NCBI RefSeq assembly: GCF_004015185.1
Contig: NZ_CP025746.1
Span: 4,481,776-4,545,775, forward strand
Direction of reading: 5' to 3'
Origin: Clostridium manihotivorum
GTDB lineage: Bacteria; Bacillota; Clostridia; Clostridiales; Clostridiaceae
DNA: 64,000 nt
Shown here: piece by piece, positions 57,110 through 64,000 of the stretch
Position numbering within the stretch: position 1 is the stretch's first letter
Layout: the number at the start of each line of letters is the position of its first letter
The notes under the pieces: generated by a model
The model's database searches: none
What the model saw: the letters and a program-made list of their open reading frames with translations, nothing else
Told to the model about the DNA's origin: nothing
Translations under genes and position numbers: made by a program

Positions 57110-57581
57110 CTTAATGTTTCCTCAGCCCAAATAGCATTTATCGTTAGCTTTTTATCACAAGTTGGGCAATTTATTTCATGTAGATTTCATGCAGAATTGA
57201 GAGCTCCTTGCCTATCTTTCACAGTATCGTATAGACTTGGTACAGTTGGATTTGCAATCTCACCCTTCCAACCACAAAATTCACAAGTTACATTTTCTAT
57301 CTGGGCTCTTTGCCATTTATGATTAAAATTATACACTATACAGAACATCCATCTATATCTTGTAGATGCGATACTATAACGATAAAACGCCAAACTAAAT
57401 CCCTCATGTCTCATTACAAAGTCATCCATTCTGTAAAGAGCTTTTAATATATTTCTCCTCCTATTAGGTTTCCATCTATCTCATTGTCGCTTTCGAGAAT
57501 ATTCCATAATTCCATATCAATTAAATATAACTTCTCATCATTCACTAGTTCTATACTTTTAGTTATATCTTCTATTTTCAT
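57110..57581 (-). pseudogene. Decayed immunity-type gene with a zinc-ribbon end
   Basis: A minus-strand reading from the ATG at 57579-57581 (MKIEDITKSIELVNDEKLYL) meets a stop near 57446; a shift of frame continues as ILKALYRMDDFVMRHEGFS. A TGA interrupts the frame again at 57184, after which EINCPTCDKKLTINAIWAEE follows. Two CxxC pairs (CEFCGW and CPTCDK) would form a zinc ribbon. With one frameshift and one nonsense codon it is dead. It overlaps the preceding small gene by ATGA and follows a toxin fragment (57807-58110), the order of a tip-immunity cassette. Confidence 0.7.
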
Positions 57582-57706
57582 TTGAACCCTCCCGAATCAA
57601 ATTTGATTAGATATTCACTTTCCCAAGTACCACTTAATGACTGTGGAATCAGTTTTGATTCTGTGATAAATACCTCATACGCCTTTCCAAGTCTTACAAC
57701 AAACAT
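57578..57706 (-). CDS. Small ORF (42 aa) between toxin fragment and decayed immunity gene
   Basis: A 42-codon frame with ATG at 57704-57706 (MFVVRLGKAYEVFITESKL then PQSLSGTWESEYLIKFD) ending in an ATGA overlap with the next reading frame. A coupled stop and start, and protein-like composition, suggest that it was translated together with the immunity gene. Too short to assign; possibly the remains of a longer immunity protein. Confidence 0.4.
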   Translation of the reverse strand: MFVVRLGKAYEVFITESKLIPQSLSGTWESEYLIKFDSGGFK

Positions 57707-57806
57707 TTGACTTCAGCCTGCAGTATTATAAGCATCATGGATCTATCAATTCTTATAATATTTTCTATAAAAAAACATATTCATTACTGAATTATCAGTT
57801 TGTACT

Positions 57807-58110
57807 TTATTGTCCATATGGATGAATTGGATATCCACTTAAATTATAATCATCCATCATTTTCCTTGCAAATTGATATATCTTTATCTGTAGCATTAGG
57901 ATTATTATCAATGAACTCCATCCATTTTTGATTCCAATTACCTTTTCCATGAATGAAATTCATATGCTGTCCTCCTTTTCCACCTGAAACAGTAATAGTG
58001 TACTCGTCAACATCTATACCTCTTTGCTTAATAAAGTAAGCATATGGCTTACTCTTACCTCTAAGCGCAGGTATTATGTGATAATCTTGATGATATTTAG
58101 GTAACTGCTA
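57807..58110 (-). pseudogene. Toxin-tip remnant (DUF2380/SitA-like)
   Basis: On the minus strand LPKYHQDYHIIPALRG, IKQRGIDVDEYTITVSGGKG, HMNFIHGKGNWNQKWMEF then IDNNPNATDKDI match the pattern of the DUF2380 (SitA5/6-like) toxin tips: (H)HIxP, a GI-x-D-x-YT step, H-x-x-IHG-x-(G)NWN-x-x-W-x-x-F and NPNAT. A one-base shift after DKDI moves to YQFARKMMDDYNLSG and ends at 57807. The start and the upstream linker are missing and there is no RHS core. It is a broken cassette whose immunity gene would be 57110-57581. Confidence 0.7.
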
Positions 58111-58112
58111 AA

Positions 58113-58152
58113 GAATAATGAACCAGCTTACTTGAATTCAGCTGGTTCATTT
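58113..58152 (-). terminator. Hairpin terminator upstream of the toxin remnant
   Basis: AATGAACCAGC and GCTGGTTCATT are perfect complements around an 11-base loop with T-rich flank. It lies between the toxin-tip remnant and the next cassette and marks a module boundary. Confidence 0.75.
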
Positions 58153-58259
58153 CATCTTTTTACTGTATTATTACAATTATTCTACTAGTTAATTTTATTA
58201 TCTTATTGATTTTAGTATATTTTATGAAAATATATCTTTATGGAGTCACATTGTTTATT

Positions 58260-58850
58260 TTTGTATTCCACCTCTTATTTAAATAAATCTTGCATGCTTT
58301 TCTTCATCAACAAGAACAAAAACTGGACCATCAATAACGCTTCCTTCTTCTGATATTAAATTAAACAATTAGGCTCTAAAAAAGACTTTTCAGCTCCAAT
58401 TGCCGTGAATTCTTGTCTCTTCCCTGTTATATTAAAAAAGTTATCACTATAAAATTTATTTGCTATTTCAATTGCATCATTCTAACTAATTTCTTTTGGA
58501 TTAAACTTTTCATAAGCTATTTCTCTTACAGCTTTACGTGTTTCATCACCTATTTGTTCATTATAATACAATCCTTCGTCATTTATTGTAAAGACGCTTT
58601 TAAAGTATTCATTTTCTTCTACTAATTTCTTTAATACTTGACACCATTTGCAATCCGGATAAAGCTTCAAAGGTTTAGATTGAACTTTCATGATAGTTAT
58701 TCTCTTATGATCCAGTTTAATCCACTTCATAATATTGATAATAATTATATTGAAAATAATTTTATCATTCTTTAAGGATGCATCTTCTAGTTTTTTCGAT
58801 TTCTCGCCAGTCTTAAGATAAATTATCATATCATTAATTAATTCTATCAT
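58260..58850 (-). pseudogene. Candidate immunity gene, C-terminal part broken
   Basis: The frame from 58850 encodes 122 residues (KWIKLDHKRITIMKVQSK, CKWCQVLKKLVEENEYF, VREIAYEKFNPKEIS) and stops at 58482. The same frame continues past the stop with NDAIEIANKFYSDNFFNITG, then shifts near 58385 to SEEGSVIDGPVFVLVDEEKHARF. The later part looks like a YrhB-type immunity domain. Either the gene ends early and is fused to remnants, or it is a broken immunity gene for the tip at 58900-59307. Confidence 0.55.
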
Positions 58851-58899
58851 ATGCTACCTCCCTTCTTTAATAGGGGTTAAACGGAGTATATCCGCCATT

Positions 58900-59307
58900 T
58901 TATCTCATTTGCATTTCTAATTTCATTTCTGGCAGCGATGAGAATTCAACTTGACGTCCTAACATTATCTGAAATTGTCTTTCCTGGGAAAATGCTCTTG
59001 TCTCCCAATTCCAAATACTTTTTGATCCGTTCATTCCGAAGCCCTCCAAATAATCTAAAGCATGTGTTCCTTCATGAACTAGATCTTCGTATATCATCTC
59101 ACCTCTACTACTTCGAAGAAATATACTTCCTTGATAATTATAAAAAGCTGTAATATCAGATGGATTACTTGATTCTAATAAGCTTGTTGGTAATGCCGTT
59201 CTTCTTTGCCCAACCTTTGCTAAGTCACTAGCTTCTTTTACCCCATTTGGGCTGAAACTGTAGTTACAAAACAAATGGCAGCAACAGTTTTTACCTGTTA
59301 CTACCAT
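58900..59307 (-). CDS. Metallopeptidase-like toxin tip, orphan
   Basis: A 135-codon frame, probably only the C-terminal toxin. The zinc-peptidase motif is clear: EDLVHEGTHALDYLEG (HExxH-like HEGTH at about residue 79) followed by ETRAF with a Glu about 20 residues later. The first 15 or so residues (MVVTGKNCCCHLFC) look like non-native sequence, and no RHS core or signal peptide precedes it. Effectors of this kind in polymorphic toxins act as proteases inside the target cell. The following gene at 58260-58850 would be its immunity partner. Confidence 0.65.
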   Translation of the reverse strand: MVVTGKNCCCHLFCNYSFSPNGVKEASDLAKVGQRRTALPTSLLESSNPSDITAFYNYQGSIFLRSSRGEMIYEDLVHEGTHALDYLEGFGMNGSKSIWNWETRAFSQERQFQIMLGRQVEFSSLPEMKLEMQMR

Positions 59308-59538
59308 CTTAACACTGATTTTTACTTTGTTCAGCTACTCAATGCAAAATTGACATTATGCAGGTAGATGCAACATTTCAAAGTTATCAAAAACTACCTT
59401 TTTTATATATTTCCACTTATATGCTTATAATATTAATTTTACTGCAGTAAGCCTCTTCTGATTTTGGAGCAAGTTGGTTTACCCTTTCAACTCATTAAAT
59501 AATTATGACTTGACTCCCTATACTCCTATAATCCAGCT

Positions 59539-59892
59539 CTAATTTGATATAACACTAATATCTTTGCACCAAATTTCTATATCCAATGGGTGCATATCAA
59601 TTACTACCTTATAAAGCATTCTGTTATTTATCTCTATTTCTTGAATACTTATATTTTGAAGAAAATAAGGTGGCAAGTTTCTTTCTCCGTTCTCATCGTA
59701 TCCGATTTTATCAAAGTCCATGCAGTGTTCCGATATTATTTTATAACAGTTTGAGAACTTATAAGTCACATTCTTTTCATTAAAGAACGAAATACTAACT
59801 TCATCGAAATAACTACTTATAGCTAACTCATCAACTCCCATATCCCAATAATTACATTTCTCAATTTCCTTTAATATAATTTCACTTTTCAT
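59539..59892 (-). CDS. Candidate immunity protein (117 aa)
   Basis: An acidic soluble protein (MKSEIILKEIEKCNYWDMGV, strands VSISFFNEKNVTYKF, then EIEINNRMLYKVVIDMHPL and IWCKDISVI) that follows the toxin gene 59904-60149 by 11 bases. The ATG has GGAGA eight bases upstream. The family looks like the small beta-rich immunity proteins of polymorphic toxins; not identified by name. Confidence 0.65.
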   Translation of the reverse strand: MKSEIILKEIEKCNYWDMGVDELAISSYFDEVSISFFNEKNVTYKFSNCYKIISEHCMDFDKIGYDENGERNLPPYFLQNISIQEIEINNRMLYKVVIDMHPLDIEIWCKDISVISN

Positions 59893-59903
59893 GCTATTCT
59901 CTC

Positions 59904-60149
59904 CTAAGGCATAATTTTTATATGACCATCTGGCGAATTATACGGAACCCTATTAAACTTCTCATCAAGCAATATATTTAGCTTATTATTCTTCTTATTA
60001 AAATAATCGTATAAATGTATATGGTCATAATTAGTAACATTATCTGGTGGGTCTATTCTTGCTCTATAAAGATTATTTTTATCATATAGAGCTCTACCTT
60101 TAACTTCCCAACCACTCGGAATTGAATCAATTACTTGTTGCTTTGACAT
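59904..60149 (-). CDS. Short toxin tip (81 aa), orphan
   Basis: A small C-terminal toxin-like protein with SIPSGWEVKGRALYDKNNL, then YRARIDPPDNVTNYDHIHLYD and an end VPYNSPDGHIKI. The DPPD-x-VTNYxHIHLYD signature with a final GHI is shared by many RHS/WapA-type tips that look like small RNases; I cannot give the family name with certainty. It begins right where another tip fragment (60131-60357) ends, and its start has no strong ribosome binding site, so it has probably been cut from a larger protein. Confidence 0.6.
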   Translation of the reverse strand: MSKQQVIDSIPSGWEVKGRALYDKNNLYRARIDPPDNVTNYDHIHLYDYFNKKNNKLNILLDEKFNRVPYNSPDGHIKIMP

Positions 60150-60357
60150 ATTCTTAAGATTATTGTGTTTTTAAAGAAATCCCTCTCTGAACCTTTTATT
60201 GTGACTCCTGATGGTTTACCGAATTCAATGTCATAAGCCAAGGTTCCTGGTCTAAATTCTACTTTTGCTCCTATTTCTTTTACATGATTTAATATAGCAT
60301 TATATTCTTCTGGATTTGATAAACTTGCTGGACAGAGAGTGTCCCTAAGTGCATATC
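60131..60357 (-). pseudogene. Toxin-tip fragment (putative)
   Basis: A minus-strand frame with YALRDTLCPASLSNPEEYNA, then ILNHVKEIGAKVEFRPGTLAY and IEFGKPSGVTIKG. The NPEEY ... GKPSG pattern resembles the start of a toxin domain that normally continues to an H-E-x-x-H part. It breaks at GSERDF, runs into unrelated sequence and stops, leaving a fragment. It lies directly upstream of the 59904-60149 tip. Confidence 0.45.
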
Positions 60358-60374
60358 CGTAATTATTTAATCTA

Positions 60375-60790
60375 TCATGCTATCTTTTCAACTTCCATAT
60401 ATGGTAAAATGTATTCAGTCTTATTCTTCATCATCCCATAGATGATGTTGTTAAGCCTTCTCATTACACACACTAATGCTTGTATTTTGGTTTTACCTTC
60501 GGAAACTTTTCGCTTGTAATACTCTAGGAAAACGGGATTTCTAGGAGTTTCCTTCTTTGATACCTGTATCTGCTGAACTGAAATTTACTGGTTCTATCCA
60601 AGAGAATTTAGCTAGCTTATCAGCATTATGGAATCTTTTAATATCTCCTATGTGAGCAACAAGTACTATTGCAGTTACAATATTTATCCCTGGGATTGTT
60701 TCAAGCTTTAAGTCTAGAATTTTTAGTAGCTTCTTCATTTCATCCTCAACCTTCTTGATATCCTCACTCTTAATGGAAAAAGAACCAATG
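60375..60790 (-). pseudogene. IS110-family transposase remnant
   Basis: Two frames spell the end of an IS110 transposase: SEDIKKVEDEMKKLLKILDL, LETIPGINIVTAIVLVAHIG and DIKRFHNADKLAKFSWIEP (60541-60775), then FLEYYKRKVSEGKTKIQALV with CVMRRLNNIIYGMMKNK and EVEKIA (60375-60540). The first is the IPGIG/GDI-x-RF helix-hairpin-helix region of Transposase_20. The sequence differs from the intact IS110 at 62111-63283, so it is a different element, now truncated at its 5' side. Confidence 0.75.
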
Positions 60791-60995
60791 CTTCTTCATA
60801 AGAAACATTGACTTTTATCATTGTTATAATATATATTTAGTTTTTCTTTTAGTTACAGCTCACTGCATTATTGTAATTATTCAGTGTCCTAATTAGCATT
60901 AACCATTTAATTACGTTAACCCTTTATAGTGTCATTTTTATGAAGTCACTTATACTATATTTATGCAGTGTAATCTATAAGACTAAATATACACT

Positions 60996-61328
60996 TTATA
61001 ACTTAATTATAGTAGGGAAATTTTTACTTTCAAACATTACTTCATAGTCATCTGTTTTTAAGCAATAAATATACCCTTCACTCTTCTCATCATAAGTAAA
61101 GCCAATTAAGGATTGTAGTGTGAATTCTTCTCTATCTTTAACTATATCCTCTGGAAAATCAAGAGTGATTGAAAAATTGTTAAATCCAATTACTTCAATA
61201 CTTGTTCTGTTATCCGTATTCATCTCACGAAGGAAAACTTTGATAGTGTTTAAATCAATCTTTATATCTTCTATATACTGTACTACTCCTTTTGTAATCT
61301 GACTTTCTAATGAATAATTATGCTTCAT
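60996..61328 (-). CDS. Candidate immunity protein (110 aa)
   Basis: A beta-rich acidic protein (YIEDIKIDLNTIKVFLREMN, IEVIGFNNFSITLDFPEDIV, FTYDEKSEGYIYCLKTDDYE) located about 75 bases downstream of the tip ending at 61403. The start ATG is preceded by GGAGG and an in-phase ATG-TAA, so initiation at 61326-61328 is likely but not certain. Family unknown; immunity role inferred from position and size. Confidence 0.6.
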   Translation of the reverse strand: MKHNYSLESQITKGVVQYIEDIKIDLNTIKVFLREMNTDNRTSIEVIGFNNFSITLDFPEDIVKDREEFTLQSLIGFTYDEKSEGYIYCLKTDDYEVMFESKNFPTIIKL

Positions 61329-61402
61329 TTACATAAATACCTCCGATTCTTTAGTAAATATATTACTATCAACTTTCTTGTTTATTTAAAATTTAGTTAC
61401 CT

Positions 61403-61815
61403 CTATTTAGGTGGAATAAAAGTAGAATTATCAATTGACTCAACATACTGATAAGAGTTATGTCCATCAGGAATTGGAGTACCATCATAGTAAGTTCTTT
61501 GCCAATATTTTTTCGCATTCCAAGAAGTATCATTTGGGTTAACATTAACTCTTTTTGTACTAATAATTTCACCGTTTGGTCTAATATCAACCTTCAAGTC
61601 ACCATTCTTGTACGTAACATATCCACCTGATGATGGTCCATTGGTAGTATATCCTTTATTTATAAGGTCATTATGCGATTCTAATCGATTTTTAGGTATA
61701 TTAGAATTCAATCTTGCATAATCTTCAGCTGTTAAAGTTGTATACCCAGTTGGTGATTTTTCTCCTACATAGAAATCAGGTTTAGTCTCCCCCTGGTATG
61801 ATAAGCTTGTAAAGA
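61403..61815 (-). CDS. Toxin tip (5'-truncated), orphan
   Basis: The frame is open from about 61815 (SYQGETKPDFYVGEKSPTG) to 61403. The C-terminal domain has SSGGYVTYKNGDLKVDIRPNG then EIISTKRVNVNPN and DGTPIPDGHNSYQYVES. Short domains of this style with a D-x-RPNGE core are common nuclease-like tips of RHS/WapA proteins; the exact family is not certain. Its 5' part is cut where the IS110 element's left end (about 61820) begins. Immunity partner is 60996-61328. Confidence 0.6.
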
Positions 61816-61884
61816 TTAATCAATAGATCTCTCCAAAATCTTTAGTTGTATTTCTTTTTACAATGTCAATAAGATATCTAAGTC

Positions 61885-62100
61885 TATTGTTTAATAACTC
61901 TAATTTTGAGACAATATTCTCGTATAGATAGAGGTTTACGTACGCCCCCTTGAGGCTTTGACCTCGTGACTAAGACTGTTACCTCATCTCTGCGAGATAT
62001 TGCGTATAAGCTGGATGTTGATTATATTATTATAATTCTTCGTATATCTAACCAGGATGTAACTTGCATTGAATTGAGGATTCTATCTAAAACAATAAGG
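61885..62100 (+). ncRNA. Candidate bridge RNA region of the IS110 element
   Basis: IS110 recombinases use a non-coding bridge RNA encoded in a non-coding end of the element. This stretch, upstream of the transposase, has no coding frame and is rich in self-complementary segments (GAGGTTTACG, GCCCCCTTGAGGC, TTTGACCTCGTGAC, CATCTCTGCGAGATATTG). It is the only large non-coding part of the element. The boundaries and loops cannot be set by eye. Confidence 0.5.
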
Positions 62101-62110
62101 AGCTGTTTAT

Positions 62111-63283
62111 ATGTATATTGTGGGTATTGATATCGGCAAAAGTAATCATGAAGCTACTATAATCGATGAAACTGGTACAGTCATCGGCAAATCCATTAAA
62201 TTTTCAAATTCTCATATCGGAGCGAATAAATTGATTGACTATATAACTAAGAATATTGGCCAATCTGACGTTACCTTCGGCTTAGAAGCTACAGGTCACT
62301 ATTGGCTTTCATTATATTCATTCTTACTAGATAAAGGCTATACGATTAATGTTATAAATCCTATACAATTAGATAGTTTTAGAAATCTATATATTCGTCA
62401 AACAAAAAATGATACTAAAGACTCTTTTATTATTGCTGAGGTTATACGCTTTGGAAGATTTACAACAACTAAGCTAGCTGATGATAAGCTACTTTCCTTA
62501 AGACAGCTTTGTAGATATAGGTTATCTTTAGTAGATAGCGTATCCGAACTTAAATGTAGAATAATTACTGTCCTAGATCAAGTTTTTCCTGAATATGAAA
62601 AACTTTTTTCTGACACATGGGGAATAAGTTCTAAAAAGCTACTAGAAAGATATCAAACTCCTGAAGAAATACTGGAAATTGATACAAGTGAATTGGCTGG
62701 CTTTTTAAGTGAAAGTAGTCGTGGTCAACTTGGCTATTCTAAGGCCGAAAAAATAAAGGTTGCAGCCCAAAATACTTTTGGAATCAAGGTAGCTCAAAGT
62801 GCGTTCAAATTTCAACTTAAACAACTTATTGATCAAGTATTATTCATCGAAGCCCAGATTAAAAGTTTAGACAATGAAATTGAATTTTATTATAATCAAT
62901 TTGACTGTCATTTGACCTCAATTCCTGGTATTGGAGCTGTAACTGCGGCTATTATCCTAAGTGAAATAGGCGATATTAAGCGTTTCACTAATTCAGCTAG
63001 CCTAGTAGCTTATGCCGGAATTGATCCTACTATAAAGCAATCAGGCAAATTTTCATCTAATAATAATAGAATGTCTAAACGTGGTTCTCCTTACCTTAGA
63101 AGAGCCTTATTTCTTGCTGCTTCTACTTGTACATTACACGAGAGTTCCCTTAATGACTATTATAATAAAAAACGTAGTGAAGGAAAACATCATCTCACTG
63201 CCGTGGGAGCAGTAGCTCATAAGCTTACACATATTGTCTTTGCTATTATGAGAGACAATAAGGACTATGAACCAATGTCATAA
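62111..63283 (+). CDS. IS110-family transposase
   Basis: An intact 390-residue transposase. Asp in GIDIGKSNHEA (residue 6), Glu in FGLEATGHYW (about residue 60), and Asp-x-x-x-Asp in TKNDTKDSF (about residues 99-103) give the RuvC-like DEDD site. LTSIPGIGAVTAAIILSEIG then DIKRFTNSASLVAYAGIDP (about residue 275) is the Transposase_20 part with the serine near SGKFSSNNNRMSKRGSPYLRR. The ATG has AAGGAG upstream. Confidence 0.95.
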   Translation: MYIVGIDIGKSNHEATIIDETGTVIGKSIKFSNSHIGANKLIDYITKNIGQSDVTFGLEATGHYWLSLYSFLLDKGYTINVINPIQLDSFRNLYIRQTKNDTKDSFIIAEVIRFGRFTTTKLADDKLLSLRQLCRYRLSLVDSVSELKCRIITVLDQVFPEYEKLFSDTWGISSKKLLERYQTPEEILEIDTSELAGFLSESSRGQLGYSKAEKIKVAAQNTFGIKVAQSAFKFQLKQLIDQVLFIEAQIKSLDNEIEFYYNQFDCHLTSIPGIGAVTAAIILSEIGDIKRFTNSASLVAYAGIDPTIKQSGKFSSNNNRMSKRGSPYLRRALFLAASTCTLHESSLNDYYNKKRSEGKHHLTAVGAVAHKLTHIVFAIMRDNKDYEPMS

Positions 63284-63349
63284 TCCCTATTAAAATATTT
63301 TTTGAAGCTATTAAAAATATATATCTTTAATGGCTTATTTGTTGTATAT

Positions 63350-63550
63350 TTACTTGCTATATCTTCCAATTTCATGAGGAAGAAGTACTATCTGTGCTTT
63401 CACTTCACCATCATTATCTACAAATTCTACTTCATACGCTTCATTAGGTTCCGTGTAAATCATTATCATTGCCCCTATGTCACCTTTTTTTAAACCTTCA
63501 CTTTCATAATCTTTTAACAAGATAACTGTATCATACTCCGCAAATTTCAT
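63350..63550 (-). CDS. DUF4926-type immunity protein
   Basis: A 66-residue beta-rich protein: MKFAEYDTVILLKDYESEG, LKKGDIGAMIMIYTEPNEAY and EVEFVDNDGEVKAQIVLLP. This is the sequence pattern of DUF4926 proteins, small KOW-like barrels that commonly follow DUF6883 toxins. The start is 13 bases after the end of the toxin frame 63564-63926 on the same strand. I infer that it neutralises that toxin. Confidence 0.85.
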   Translation of the reverse strand: MKFAEYDTVILLKDYESEGLKKGDIGAMIMIYTEPNEAYEVEFVDNDGEVKAQIVLLPHEIGRYSK

Positions 63551-63563
63551 TTTACATCATCCT

Positions 63564-63926
63564 TTACTTTACATAAATTGTAGTCATCTCTGGCACATTG
63601 GAACCTGGCTTTAAAATCCAACCTGTTCTAACAGTGGTTGTATTACCATTAGGTCCGGATATTAGCATATCAACAGTATATCTTTGCCCATATTGGTCCA
63701 CTTTTCCTAACACCGATTCGCTAACATTTAATTTCTCATATACTTGATTCATTAGTTCATCTGCATTTGATTTATTATATCCTAATGCACTCTCAAATAC
63801 TTTTGCTTTGTTGCCGCCAACTGGATGATCAGGATTCAATGCATAGTCTGTTAATTTTCTAGGGTCAATCTTGGCATTTTCTACATTGGGCAATGGATTT
63901 TCTACAATTATTTCGCTTGACTTCAC
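63564..63926 (-). CDS. DUF6883-type toxin tip, 5'-truncated
   Basis: A 120-codon frame whose body reads LPNVENAKIDPRKLTDYALN, PDHPVGGNKAKVFESALGYN, ADELMNQVYEKLNVSES, GQRYTVDMLISGPNGNTTTV and RTGWILKPGSNVPEMTTIYV, the DUF6883 pattern found as a C-terminal domain of polymorphic toxins. The listed start is a GTG with no ribosome binding site. The frame extends only to a stop near 63952, so the N-terminal part of the toxin is not in frame here. It is paired with the DUF4926 gene immediately downstream. Confidence 0.85.
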   Translation of the reverse strand: MKSSEIIVENPLPNVENAKIDPRKLTDYALNPDHPVGGNKAKVFESALGYNKSNADELMNQVYEKLNVSESVLGKVDQYGQRYTVDMLISGPNGNTTTVRTGWILKPGSNVPEMTTIYVK

Positions 63927-64000
63927 ATAGCTGGTCTTGGGGCAGAGTCTGTCTTATTACCTTTTAGTGGCACAGTTAAGTATCTTCAACATTAACACTA

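Larger units (their letters stand above)
61820..63300 (+). mobile_element. IS110-family insertion sequence
   Basis: A single intact transposase with a long non-coding 5' side (about 290 bases) and a short 3' side. IS110 elements have no large inverted repeats, so the ends given are approximate: the left end is where the toxin-tip frame breaks (about 61815-61830) and the right end lies just after the transposase stop. The insertion separates the tip at 61403-61815 from the next cassette (63350-63926). Confidence 0.7.

Noticed and set aside
61393-61590. 65-codon frame overlapping the toxin tip at 61403-61815
   Set aside because: Same strand but a different phase; the composition is unlike a protein and the tip frame is much better supported.
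1-64000. CRISPR array, tRNA or rRNA genes
   Set aside because: I looked for regularly spaced repeats and for rRNA and tRNA signatures; none seen.

Overview
The window is A+T-rich and has Gram-positive features: strong AGGAGG-type ribosome binding sites, a sortase LPxTG surface protein, a BceRSAB-type peptide-antibiotic module, a Sigma_reg-type anti-sigma factor, an iscR-nifS-nifU-mnmA operon and a WapA-like secreted RHS protein. It looks like a low-GC Firmicute, most likely Clostridium sensu lato. I saw no rRNA, tRNA or CRISPR array. Nearly all genes lie on the minus strand; the plus strand carries a small membrane protein, a chemoreceptor and three insertion-sequence transposases.

Region 1 (1-2.5 kb): the end of an AI-2E family transporter, a PRC-barrel protein and two unknown genes. 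Region 2 (2.5-20.1 kb): a polymorphic-toxin locus. A secreted RHS/YD-repeat protein (about 2,100 residues before disruption) is followed downstream on the same strand by a membrane immunity pair and then by at least three 5'-truncated RHS modules. Each module repeats the 3' RHS core, carries a different toxin tip, and is followed by a candidate immunity gene and a hairpin terminator. The locus is decaying. One IS630 copy splits the main RHS gene and a second, inverted copy splits the immunity gene of the next module. Both joins restore exactly in frame when the IS and one TA are removed. A decayed tyrosine recombinase sits at one module boundary.

Region 3 (20.1-28.7 kb): an EutH-type permease, acetyltransferases, a CD3324/Mor-like regulator preceded by a long, strongly folded leader or ncRNA (about 23.25-23.67 kb), an SGNH hydrolase and an ECF sigma/anti-sigma pair. 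Region 4 (28.3-34.4 kb): a BceRSAB-like operon whose permease is cut by an IS4-family element with a 10-11 bp target duplication. Region 5 (34.8-45.8 kb): a membrane-bound alpha/beta hydrolase, a monooxygenase, a nitroreductase with a MarR regulator and matching palindromes, and a two-component system next to a MacAB-like efflux operon. The same 11-bp-spaced direct repeat precedes both the regulator and the efflux operon. A second nitroreductase follows.

Region 6 (46-56.9 kb): the Fe-S cluster/tRNA thiolation operon, a GNAT acetyltransferase, a giant two-domain wall-anchored nucleotidase and a methyl-accepting chemotaxis protein. Region 7 (57-64 kb): a second toxin-immunity graveyard of about six short tip/immunity pairs or fragments with no RHS core. 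It is broken by an intact IS110-family element, whose 5' non-coding end looks like a bridge-RNA locus, and by a remnant of a different IS110 transposase. The features of most interest are the two toxin arrays with their boundary elements, the large structured RNA upstream of 22934-23221, and a ~95-104 bp inverted-repeat element present twice.
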